Shown here in pieces: positions 25,999 through 33,158 of a stretch of DNA of 64,000 bases. The notes beneath the pieces were generated by a model. That model made no database searches, was not told the DNA's origin, and saw nothing but the letters and a program-made list of their open reading frames with translations. The stretch spans positions 49,039 through 113,038 of the forward strand of contig NZ_JAAGLT010000032.1 of assembly GCF_010548275.1 (NCBI RefSeq), given 5' to 3'. Origin of the DNA: Streptomyces sp. SID12488 (GTDB lineage: Bacteria; Actinomycetota; Actinomycetes; Streptomycetales; Streptomycetaceae). Position 1 is the first letter of the stretch; each line of letters opens with the position of its first letter. Both the position numbers and the translations under genes were made by a program.

Positions 25999-27042
25999 TC
26001 AGCGGCCGGATCGTCCGCCGCCGCCCACCGCGCGTCGGCGGACCGAGAGGAACAGGGCGGCGGCGCCCACCGCCAGGGCGCCCGCGCCGCCCACTGCGAG
26101 GTACGAGGTGCCGGAAGTGCCGCCGGTCTCGGCGAGGTTCACCGCGGCGCCCGCTGCCTTCGGCTGCGCGACCGGCGCGCTGACGGACGTGGCGGATGGT
26201 GTGCCGGGGGATGAGTTGGCGGGGGATGGGTCGGGGGAGGCGTCCGCGGACGTACTGCCCTCCGCCTTCGCCTCCGCATGCCCCGTGTGTCCGACCGTCG
26301 ACTCGTCGGCACCGTCCGCGATCTGCTCCTCGGAGGGTGCGGAGGCGCCGCTCGACGCACCGGTTCCTGCCCCCTCGCCCGCCCCTTCGCCCGCACCCGA
26401 ACTCGCGCCGAACGTCACGTCGGAGCACGAGTAGAACGCCTCCGGGCTGTCCGAGCGCTGCCAGATCGCGTACGGGAGCTCTCTGCCGGAACGTTGCGGC
26501 AGAGTGCCGGAGAACGTGTAGAAGCCACCCGCAGCGACCGGGTCCGTCGCCGTCGCGACCGGGTGGTCGAGGTCCAGGTCGGCCCAGGACAAGGGCTGGG
26601 CCGGGTCGTAGCCCGTTTTGGTGAGGTACACCACGAAGGTGCCCTTGTGCGGGGCGGTCACGCGATACCTGAAGGTGTACGACCCGCCGCGCACGCCCGT
26701 CGCAGGCCAGTCGGCGCGGGCCAGGTCGAGGCCCCTGAACTCGTCGTTGCCCGCGCTGCACAGTTCGCCGTCCGGAATCAGCGCCTGGTGCCGCCCGCCC
26801 GCGTCACCGATGCGGATGCCGTTCCAGTCGTAGAGCGCCTGTGTACCGCCTGCCGCGACCGCCGCCCGGCACGCGGCCGACGCGGGATGCTCGGGGCCCT
26901 CCGCGTAGCACTGGGCGACCCTGCTGACCGGATCGCCCATGGAGCCGTGCGCGGACGCGGGCGTGGCGCCCAGGGCGAGCGCGGCGACACCGAGGGTGGT
27001 GACGGTGGTGATCGCGGCGGCCGTGCGGCGGCGTGCGGGCAT
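25999..27042 (-). CDS. Wall-anchored AA10 lytic polysaccharide monooxygenase
   Basis: 347 residues. The signal peptide ends ASA-HGSMG, so mature His32 is the N-terminal residue; with His132 (TAPHKGTF) it makes the copper histidine brace of AA10 enzymes, which cut chitin or cellulose oxidatively. The catalytic domain runs to about residue 208 (CSDVTFG). It is followed by a long Ser/Ala/Glu-rich linker, then LAETG (303-307), a hydrophobic segment (AVGGAGALAVGAAALFL) and RRR. That is a class E sortase signal, so the enzyme is probably linked to the cell wall rather than released. The ATG has a GAGGAG site. It converges on the lipase gene. Confidence 0.88.
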   Translation of the reverse strand: MPARRRTAAAITTVTTLGVAALALGATPASAHGSMGDPVSRVAQCYAEGPEHPASAACRAAVAAGGTQALYDWNGIRIGDAGGRHQALIPDGELCSAGNDEFRGLDLARADWPATGVRGGSYTFRYRVTAPHKGTFVVYLTKTGYDPAQPLSWADLDLDHPVATATDPVAAGGFYTFSGTLPQRSGRELPYAIWQRSDSPEAFYSCSDVTFGASSGAGEGAGEGAGTGASSGASAPSEEQIADGADESTVGHTGHAEAKAEGSTSADASPDPSPANSSPGTPSATSVSAPVAQPKAAGAAVNLAETGGTSGTSYLAVGGAGALAVGAAALFLSVRRRAVGGGGRSGR

Positions 27043-27189
27043 GCGGGATCTCCTCGCAACGGTCGATCGGGGGCGCTCAGCAAACTAGCCCCAGGAAACC
27101 GCTGAATCGCCTGCTGGAGGCGGGTGGGGGAGATCCTTATGGTCGACTTAAGGAAGGGTTCGGACTGCGCTCAGGTAGGGCGCCCCGAC

Positions 27190-27324
27190 TCAGCCGTCCG
27201 GCCACCAGGTGCGGGCGATGTCCTTGCGGACCTCGGGACGCTCGGTGGTGCGCTCGTCGGCCTCTTTCCGCACCCGCCGGGTGTCGGACTTCTTCAGGGG
27301 CTTCTGCACGGTTACGCGGCGCAT
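27190..27324 (-). CDS. Small conserved basic protein (44 aa), function unknown
   Basis: Reads MRRVTVQKPLKKSDTRRVRK, then basic/acidic residues and ends DIARTWWPDG. The start is supported by AAGGAGG (27330-27336) with 5-bp spacing. It is very rich in Arg and Lys with a Trp-Trp C-terminus. I believe similar small proteins occur in other Streptomyces, but I cannot name a function. It is divergent from the methyltransferase gene. Confidence 0.6.
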   Translation of the reverse strand: MRRVTVQKPLKKSDTRRVRKEADERTTERPEVRKDIARTWWPDG

Positions 27325-27404
27325 GGCTGCCTCCTTCGGTCCACCGGGTTCCGCGTTTTCGCGGAGATAGACCATTTCCGGGAGGGTGACTCATCGGCGC
27401 CGGT

Positions 27405-27427
27405 CTGTCAGTGGCGGCCGTCACGAT
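27405..27427 (+). promoter_or_regulatory. RecA-NDp/PafBC-like promoter element, distal copy
   Basis: CTGTCAGTG, 8 bp, then CACGAT. It resembles the actinobacterial LexA-independent DNA-damage promoter (TTGTCRGTG-N8-TANNNT), with A and T at the key -10 positions. A better copy lies 27 bp downstream. Confidence 0.45.
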
Positions 27428-27431
27428 TCGA

Positions 27432-27454
27432 TTGTCAGTGGCGGGTGTCACTCT
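27432..27454 (+). promoter_or_regulatory. RecA-NDp/PafBC-like promoter element, proximal copy
   Basis: TTGTCAGTG at 27432-27440 matches the consensus exactly. After an 8-bp spacer, CACTCT at 27449-27454 fits -10 TANNNT at two of three fixed positions. Transcription would begin about 27461, the A of the methyltransferase ATG, which has no Shine-Dalgarno sequence: a leaderless transcript. Confidence 0.6.
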
Positions 27455-27460
27455 GGGCCC

Positions 27461-28048
27461 ATGACCTACACCGACTGGGACGCCGAGGCGGCCACTTTCG
27501 ACGACGAGCCCGACCACGGCCTGCGCGACCCGCTCGTGCGTGAGGCCTGGGCGGTCCGGCTGCGCTCCTGGCTGCCGGACCGCCCGGCCGACGTCCTCGA
27601 CCTGGGCTGCGGCACCGGCAGCCTGTCGCTCCTCGCCTCCGAACAGGGACACCGCGTCACCGGCGTGGACGCGTCCGAGGCCATGGTCGAGCACGCCCGG
27701 AGCAAGCTGGCCGGCCGCGCCGCGGTGTTCCTCGTCGGCGACGCGGCGGCTCCTCCGGTCGGGGAGGAGCGCTTCGACGTCGTGCTCGTACGGCACGTCC
27801 TGTGGACGCTGCCCGACCCCGCACGCGCGCTGCGCCACTGGCAGGGGCTGCTCAGGGCCGGCGGGCGGCTGGTGCTCGTCGAGGGCGTGTGGGGGACGGT
27901 CAGCCCGGCAGGCATACCCGCCGACACGCTCAGCGCACTGCTCGTGCCCCTCGCCACGGACGTCCGCGTGGAGCGGCTGTCCGGCGACGCCCGGCTGTGG
28001 GGACGCGAGGTCGAGGACGAGCGGTACGCGGTGCTGGCCCAGCTGTAG
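27461..28048 (+). CDS. Class I SAM-dependent methyltransferase
   Basis: 195 residues. Motif I is VLDLGCGTGSLSLL (about residues 45-58), followed by an acidic residue at strand 2 (VTGVDASEAMVEHAR). Motif II is FDVVLVRHVLWTLPDP and motif III LLRAGGRLVLVEG. The N-terminus MTYTDWDAEAATFDDEPDHG is typical of small ubiquinone-methyltransferase-like enzymes. The acceptor cannot be predicted. There is no ribosome-binding site before the ATG; instead two RecA-NDp-like elements place the likely transcription start on the ATG, suggesting a leaderless mRNA induced by DNA damage. It converges on the DUF402 gene. Confidence 0.85.
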   Translation: MTYTDWDAEAATFDDEPDHGLRDPLVREAWAVRLRSWLPDRPADVLDLGCGTGSLSLLASEQGHRVTGVDASEAMVEHARSKLAGRAAVFLVGDAAAPPVGEERFDVVLVRHVLWTLPDPARALRHWQGLLRAGGRLVLVEGVWGTVSPAGIPADTLSALLVPLATDVRVERLSGDARLWGREVEDERYAVLAQL

Positions 28049-28090
28049 GCACGCGAGGAGGCTCCGACGAACAGGTTCGGACGAGCGGCT

Positions 28091-28603
28091 TCAGGCGAGC
28101 AGTGCCTCGAAGCCGCCCTCGCGTGCCAGCGACTCCAGCTCGTCGAGGGCCGACACGGCGGCGGACGCGGCCCGCGGGTCCGACCGCGCCAGACCGCTCT
28201 CCTCGAACTCGTCCTCGTCCAGCCGTCGTACGTCCGTGCCGTCGGCGGAGAGCCACAGGTCCAGGTCGAGATCCTCGACGACCAGTTCGGTGCCGGCGAG
28301 CGTCGCCGGGCGGGCGATGTCGCAGTACCAGCCCTTCAGCGTGCCCGTCGCGGCACGGACCTCCTTCACGGAGTACCAGCGGTCCCGCCAGTAGTACTCC
28401 GTGAACACGTCACCGGGCTCGAAGCGGACGAAGCCGAAGTCACGGACTCCGTCGCCGGCCCAGGGGGCGCGTACGGCGAGGCGTGTGCCGTCGTCGTGGA
28501 GCAGCTCGGCGGGGTAACTGATCTTCGTGCGACCGGCCTTGACCAGGACGACGTTCACCCTGGGTGCGGACTGGGCTGTGGCCTCAGTCGAGTTCGCGGA
28601 CAT
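28091..28603 (-). CDS. DUF402 (FomD-like) protein
   Basis: 170 residues. The DUF402 beta-barrel occupies the centre: RVNVVLVKAGRTKISYPAEL, DFGFVRFEPGDVFTEYYWRDRWYSVKEV, GWYCDIARPA and VVEDLDLDLWLSADG. The two aspartates in DLDLDLWL and the Asp of YCDIA are the metal-binding residues of the FomD/nucleoside-diphosphatase-like fold. FomD hydrolyses a CMP-linked intermediate in fosfomycin synthesis, while most relatives act on nucleoside di- or triphosphates or RNA. The start lies 20 bp inside the end of the upstream GNAT gene, so the two are translationally coupled. Confidence 0.8.
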   Translation of the reverse strand: MSANSTEATAQSAPRVNVVLVKAGRTKISYPAELLHDDGTRLAVRAPWAGDGVRDFGFVRFEPGDVFTEYYWRDRWYSVKEVRAATGTLKGWYCDIARPATLAGTELVVEDLDLDLWLSADGTDVRRLDEDEFEESGLARSDPRAASAAVSALDELESLAREGGFEALLA

Positions 28604-29513
28604 ACCGCACCTCCGTGGCGCAGATCTCGTATCCGAACCAGTTGTTGATGGCGATCATCGGGCCGTTCCCGGCGTCGTTGCCGGTGAGGGCCTCCGTGTA
28701 CCCGGCTGCGCGGGCTCGGTGCAGGGAGTCGTTCTTGGCGAGCTTCGCGAGGCCGCGGCCACGGAAGTCGCGGGCGGTGCCGGTCATCACGGTGCCGTAG
28801 CGGGTGGCGCCGTCGGTACGGGCCGCGCTGAAGGCGGCGGGGCGGCCGTCGACGACGGCGACCGAGGTCAGCTCGTGGCTGAGCAGCGGGTGCTGCCAGG
28901 TCTCGCGGAGCCAGGCCTCGTAGTCCGTGAACTCGTAGTCCACATCGCTCGGTTCGTCCAGTGTCGTCTCTGCGTCCAGGGTGAACAGAGGACGTGGATC
29001 GGCGGCGAAGTCGGCAGCCGTACGGAGTTCGACGCCGGGCGGGGGGTCCTGGAGCGGGGGCAGCTCGCCGTTCGCCAGGTCCAGGCGGAGGAAGTGCGCG
29101 TTGCGGCTGGAGCGGTAGCCGTGACGTTCGGCGAAGGCGCGGTTGCCGGGGGCGTCCAGCACCCAGGAGAAGGACCTCGTCACCCCCGCCGCGGCGAGGT
29201 GCCCCTCGGCGGTACGGACGAGGAGCTCGCCGGCGCCACGACGGGTCCGCTCCGGGTGCACGTACACGTTGACGTATCCCTGGCCGGGCTCCGGGCTGTC
29301 GTGGACGACCGCGGTCTGGGCGGTGCCGATGACCTCGCCATCCTCCTCGGCGACGAGTGCCCGGTAGTGGGCGTCGGGGTGGGCGTGCGCGATGTCGTAC
29401 GCGACGGCCTCCGGCGTGAACAGGAGGAAGGGGAGCGCGATGCGCCGGACGTGGGCGAACGCCTCGACGCCGGGCCGGTCTTCGGTGCGGAGGGCACGCA
29501 CGGTCACTGTCAT
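28584..29513 (-). CDS. Two-domain GNAT N-acetyltransferase
   Basis: 309 residues with two tandem GNAT folds. The first has YVNVYVHPERTRRGAGELLVRTAEGHLAAAG, a complete acetyl-CoA-binding motif A. The second has TGTARDFRGRGLAKLAKNDSLHRARAAGY, a second pyrophosphate-binding loop, then NWFGYEIC. Such double-GNAT enzymes in actinomycetes acylate small molecules, as in the mycothiol synthase family. This one has no mycothiol context and the substrate is unknown. It precedes and overlaps the DUF402 gene and is divergent from a GntR regulator. Confidence 0.82.
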   Translation of the reverse strand: MTVTVRALRTEDRPGVEAFAHVRRIALPFLLFTPEAVAYDIAHAHPDAHYRALVAEEDGEVIGTAQTAVVHDSPEPGQGYVNVYVHPERTRRGAGELLVRTAEGHLAAAGVTRSFSWVLDAPGNRAFAERHGYRSSRNAHFLRLDLANGELPPLQDPPPGVELRTAADFAADPRPLFTLDAETTLDEPSDVDYEFTDYEAWLRETWQHPLLSHELTSVAVVDGRPAAFSAARTDGATRYGTVMTGTARDFRGRGLAKLAKNDSLHRARAAGYTEALTGNDAGNGPMIAINNWFGYEICATEVRYVRELD

Positions 29514-29584
29514 GAGCTCGGACGTTACGCGGGGAGATACGGCGGGTGCCTCTCATTTTCCGGCCGGTACGGGACAATCGCAGC

Positions 29585-29953
29585 GTGACCTTGAAGATCC
29601 GCGTCGACGACAGCGCGCCGCCCTACGAGCAGGTGCGCGCCCAGATCTCCGAGCAGGCCCGGGCCGGGACACTGCCGGTGGGATACCGGTTGCCCACCGT
29701 GCGAGGGCTTGCCGAGTCGCTCGGCCTCGCCGCGAACACGGTCGCGAAGGCGTATCGGGCGCTGGAGTCGGACGGGGTGATCGAGACGCGGGGGCGCAAC
29801 GGAACGTACATCGCTGCCGCGGGCTCGGCTGCGGAGCGGGGTGCGGCGGTTGCCGCGCAGGAGTATGCGGAGCGGGTTCGGCGGCTGGGGCTGGGGGAGG
29901 GGGCGGCACTCGACGCCGTCAGGGATGCCCTGCGGGCGGCCTATCAGGGGTGA
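29585..29953 (+). CDS. GntR-family regulator, YtrA subfamily
   Basis: 122 residues from a GTG start, the short form typical of YtrA. The winged helix fills most of the protein: PPYEQVRAQISEQARAGTLPVGYRLPTVRGLAESLGLAANTVAKAYRALESDGVIETRGRNGTYI. The last 40 residues form a dimerisation helix, with no ligand domain. YtrA regulators usually control adjacent ABC transporters, but none is adjacent here; the divergent neighbour is the GNAT-DUF402 operon 71 bp away, the most likely target. Confidence 0.85.
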   Translation: MTLKIRVDDSAPPYEQVRAQISEQARAGTLPVGYRLPTVRGLAESLGLAANTVAKAYRALESDGVIETRGRNGTYIAAAGSAAERGAAVAAQEYAERVRRLGLGEGAALDAVRDALRAAYQG

Positions 29954-30162
29954 GAGGGCGTGGTTCTTTGGCTGCGGCGCCGTGGGGGCTTGTCGCGCCC
30001 ACGCGGCGGAGCCGCAGATCGACACAGCCCCGCGCCCCTCAAAGGCCTGCGGTTCCCGGCGTGTTCAACGCGGCGCAGTTCCCCGCGCCCCTCAAAAGCC
30101 TGCGGTTCGCCGCGCCTCTGAAAGGCCTGCGGATTGCTGCGCCCCTGTGCACGCCCCGGTGA
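29954..30162. repeat. Dispersed and tandem GC-rich intergenic repeat
   Basis: Three to four imperfect copies of a unit containing CGCGCCCCTCAAA(G/A)GCCTGCGG occur between 30020 and 30150. At 29993-30016 lies a 24-bp sequence found identically at 57332-57355, near another gene end. Both sites follow a regulator gene and precede a convergent gene stop. This is a typical Streptomyces dispersed intergenic element. Confidence 0.75.
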
Positions 30163-31257
30163 CTACAGGTACAGGCCCGCGTCCGCTCCCTCTCTCTGGT
30201 CCGGGACTGTTGTCGGGGATGTGCCTCTGCGCAGGGCGTACAGCTCGGCCAGGGTTGCGCCCTCGCGGCCCACTCCCTCCTCCGCGCCCAGCCACGTCGT
30301 TGCCTCCCGGCGGGTCAGGGGGCCCACCTCGATGCGGGCCAGGCAGCGGCCGGGGCGGACGACGGCTGGGTGGAGGCGTTCCAGGTCCTCGTTGGTGGTG
30401 ACGCCCACCAGGACGTTGCGGCCCTGGCCGAGGAGACCGTCCGTCAGGTTCAGGAGACGGGAGAGGGCCTGACCCGCCGTGTGCTTCGCCTCGCCCCTGA
30501 TCAGTTCGTCGCAGTCCTCCAGGAGGAGCAGACGCCAGCGGCCCTTGCCCGTGCCGTCCTCCTCGCCGATCGCGATGTCCATCAGATAGCCGACGTCGGA
30601 GAAGAGACGCTCGGGGTCCAGTACGCAGTCCACCTGGCACCAGTCCCGCCAGGAGCGGGCCAGCGTGCGCAGCGCGGACGTCTTGCCGGTGCCCGGCGGG
30701 CCGTGGAGCAGCAGCAGGCGGCCCGCGATGTCCTCCGGCGTCGTCTTCATCAGGCCGTCCATCGCGTCAGCGACCGGCGCGGTGTAGTTGGCGCGCACCT
30801 CGTCCCACGTGCCCGCCGAGATCTGGCGGGTCGTGCGGTGCGGGCCCCGGCGCGGGGACACGTACCAGAAGCCCATCGTCACGTTCTCCGGCTGGGGTTC
30901 GGGCTCGTCCGCCGCGCCGTCCGTCGCCTGGTCGAGGACCTTCGCGGCCAGCTCGGCGGTGGTCGCCGTCACCGTCACGTCGGCACCCCGGTTCCAGCGG
31001 GACACCAGGAGGGTCCAGCCGTCGCCCTCCGCCAGGGTCGCGCTGCGGTCGTCGTCACGGGCGCTGCGCAGGACGCGGGCGCCCGGTGGGAGGAGCGTCG
31101 CCCCGGACCGTACGCGGTCGATGTTCGCCGCGTGGGAGTACGGCTGCTCGCCCGTCGCGAAGCGGCCGAGGAACAGCGCGTCGACGACGTCGGACGGGGA
31201 GTCACTGTCGTCGACGTTGAGCCGGATCGGCAGCGCGTCGTACGGGTTCGCGGACAT
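30163..31257 (-). CDS. AAA-family ATPase with DUF5925 N-terminal domain
   Basis: 364 residues from an ATG (MSANPYDALPIRLNVDD). The first 150 residues form the DUF5925-type region. The AAA module begins near residue 185: Walker A LHGPPGTGKTSALRTLARSW, Walker B RLLLLEDCDEL, sensor 1 LVGVTTNED, and an arginine finger region HPAVVRPGRCL. Relatives are mostly uncharacterised actinobacterial ATPases; a role as a chaperone or remodeller is possible but unproven. The C-terminal tail is short and low in complexity. It is divergent from the GH39-like gene. Confidence 0.8.
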   Translation of the reverse strand: MSANPYDALPIRLNVDDSDSPSDVVDALFLGRFATGEQPYSHAANIDRVRSGATLLPPGARVLRSARDDDRSATLAEGDGWTLLVSRWNRGADVTVTATTAELAAKVLDQATDGAADEPEPQPENVTMGFWYVSPRRGPHRTTRQISAGTWDEVRANYTAPVADAMDGLMKTTPEDIAGRLLLLHGPPGTGKTSALRTLARSWRDWCQVDCVLDPERLFSDVGYLMDIAIGEEDGTGKGRWRLLLLEDCDELIRGEAKHTAGQALSRLLNLTDGLLGQGRNVLVGVTTNEDLERLHPAVVRPGRCLARIEVGPLTRREATTWLGAEEGVGREGATLAELYALRRGTSPTTVPDQREGADAGLYL

Positions 31258-31432
31258 GCCGCCATGATCCGGCACCCGGACGCCGAGTGCACCCGGTTTC
31301 CGTGGTGCGCGCCGAGTGTCACCCAATGCGACGCCTTCGGCCCGTACATCCGATACATCCGTGTTCTGTTACCCGGCTGTGTGCTGCGGAGGTCTGCCCT
31401 CCGCCCGTACCCCGCCGTTACTGTTGCCCTTG

Positions 31433-32860
31433 ATGGGACGTCATGGGTGGAATTCGGGGGCTCGGCGGTGGCAGCTCACCGCCCTGCTCGGTGTGGGGGC
31501 CGCCGCACTGGCCCTGGTCCTGACCCTGCTCAACACACTGCCGTCGAACGGTGGCAGCACCGCGGGAACCTCCCGAGACGGCGACAAGGTGCACGGCACA
31601 CCGTCCGTGTCCTCGCCCGGGTCGTCGGACCCGGACGTCGGATGGGGCTTCACCCACACCCAGTTCAGCGCCGACGAGGGCAGCGGGGCGGCCGTCGAAC
31701 GGGTCGAGGGACTGCTGTCGAAGGACCCTGGGCTGCCGCAGAACCAGCACATCATGGGCTGGGGCGCCGGCAACCCCGAGCCGGTCAAGGGGCGTTACGA
31801 CTTCACGGAGATGGACCGCCGCATCGACTTCATGCGCGCCTCCGGCGCCACCCCGGTGGTTACCCTGTGCTGCGCCCCGGACTGGATGAAGGGCGGCAGG
31901 TCCGGCTCCGACAAGACCGACTGGAGCCAGTCCGCCCTGGAGACCGCCCCGGAGCGCGCGCACTACAAGGACTTCGCCGCGCTCGCCGCGACTGTCGCCA
32001 AGCGCTATCCCGACGTACGCCACTTCATCGTGTGGAACGAGTTCAAGGGCTTCTGGAACAACACCGAGGCGCGCTGGGACTACGAGGGCTACACCGAGCT
32101 GTACAACCTGGTCCACAAGGCGCTGAAGAAGGTCGACAAGGACATCATGGTGGGCGGTCCGTACCTCGTCATGGACAGCCTCGACCCACGCCAGAAGCCG
32201 GACGCCTCCACGACCGTCAAGGGGCCCTGGGGCGCCATGGATCAGCGGATCCTCGACGCCTTCGACTACTGGAACGCCCACAGGGCGGGCGCCGACTTCG
32301 TCGTCGTGGACGGCTCCAGCTACACCAAGGACGACGAACTGCAGCCCGACGAGTTCGCGGCGACCGACAAGTTCACGGCCGTCGGCAAGTGGGTGCGCGC
32401 ACGGACGGGCGGGCTGCCGCTGTGGTGGGCCGAGTACTACGTCGAGCCCGCCGACGGCAACGACGACCGCACCGGCTGGTCCGAGACCCGCCGCGAGGCC
32501 GTCCAGGCCGCCGGCCTGATCGCGATGGCCAAGGGCGGCGCCTCCTCCGGCTTCTACTGGAACCCCGAGGAGGAACAGGGCGCTGGTTGCGCCGGCTGCC
32601 TGTGGACTCCCACCTCGAGTGGCAGCGGGGGAGCGGCACTTCCCATGTACGACCTCGTCTCCCGCTTCGGTGCCGCGTTCCCGCCGGGTACGGAGTACCG
32701 GACCGTCCCGGTGGCCCCGGACGACCGGTCCAACGTGCGCGTACTCGCCGACGACAAGGCCGTCCTCGTCGTCAACGTCCTGGACCGGCCGATCGACGCG
32801 CAGGTCGACGGGAAGCGGTTCGGGATGGGCGCGTACGAGGTGAAGTGGCTCAGCCGCTGA
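31433..32860 (+). CDS. GH39-like secreted/membrane-anchored glycoside hydrolase
   Basis: 475 residues. An N-terminal signal anchor (LTALLGVGAAALALVLTLL) is followed by a Ser/Gly-rich linker and a clan GH-A TIM barrel. The acid/base is the Glu of HFIVWNEFKGFW, and the nucleophile is probably the Glu of LPLWWAEYYVEP; both lie at the expected barrel strands. GH39 enzymes are beta-xylosidases and related exo-acting hydrolases. Here the gene faces a surface-polysaccharide cluster, so it may trim or release that polymer. The stop codon lies inside a perfect palindrome that starts a long hairpin array. Confidence 0.78.
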   Translation: MGRHGWNSGARRWQLTALLGVGAAALALVLTLLNTLPSNGGSTAGTSRDGDKVHGTPSVSSPGSSDPDVGWGFTHTQFSADEGSGAAVERVEGLLSKDPGLPQNQHIMGWGAGNPEPVKGRYDFTEMDRRIDFMRASGATPVVTLCCAPDWMKGGRSGSDKTDWSQSALETAPERAHYKDFAALAATVAKRYPDVRHFIVWNEFKGFWNNTEARWDYEGYTELYNLVHKALKKVDKDIMVGGPYLVMDSLDPRQKPDASTTVKGPWGAMDQRILDAFDYWNAHRAGADFVVVDGSSYTKDDELQPDEFAATDKFTAVGKWVRARTGGLPLWWAEYYVEPADGNDDRTGWSETRREAVQAAGLIAMAKGGASSGFYWNPEEEQGAGCAGCLWTPTSSGSGGAALPMYDLVSRFGAAFPPGTEYRTVPVAPDDRSNVRVLADDKAVLVVNVLDRPIDAQVDGKRFGMGAYEVKWLSR

Positions 32861-32866
32861 GCCACT
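32844..32866 (+). terminator. Palindrome overlapping the GH39-like stop codon
   Basis: AGTGGCTCAGC-C-GCTGAGCCACT is a perfect 11-bp inverted repeat covering the last five codons and the TGA. It is related in sequence to the palindromes of the array that follows. Confidence 0.7.
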
Positions 32867-32891
32867 CGGTCAGTTGGCCGGTGAGCCAGTC

Positions 32892-33065
32892 AGTGGCTGA
32901 GCCACTCGGTCACTCGGTCACTCGGTCGGGTCGGTCGGTGGCTGAGCCACTCAACCACCCAGCGGGTGAGCCGCTCGCCGGCCGAACCACTCGGCCGCTC
33001 AGTGGTTGAACCACTCGGCCGCTCAGTGGTTGAACCACTCGGCCTCTCGGTGGCTGAGCCACCCA
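32892..33065. repeat. Array of short palindromes with 24-bp tandem units
   Basis: Between the convergent GH39-like and flippase-fusion genes lie at least five copies of a 15-bp palindrome of the type AGTGGTTGAACCACT or AGTGGCTGAGCCACT. Two 24-bp units (32994-33017 and 33018-33041) are identical and are flanked by degenerate copies at 32970 and 33042. Each unit can form its own hairpin on either strand. There are no spacers, so this is not CRISPR; it probably acts as a bidirectional transcription stop. Confidence 0.8.
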
Positions 33066-33158
33066 GCCACCCAGCCACCGAGACGCTGAGCCAGTCACCG
33101 GCCCAGCCACCTCACCCCAGCCGCCACGCCCCGCGATCACGCCCGTCATCGCACCCCC

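Noticed and set aside
30370..33009. 879-codon plus-strand frame spanning the AAA ATPase and GH39-like genes
   Set aside because: It overlaps two genes with clear motifs in other frames and has no recognisable domain.
32970..33065. Possible CRISPR array
   Set aside because: Units are directly adjacent without unique spacers, and no cas genes are present.
32910..33149. Open frames encoding 8-residue repeats across the palindrome array
   Set aside because: The 24-bp period keeps every frame open; there is no ribosome-binding site, codon bias or homology, and both strands are equally open.
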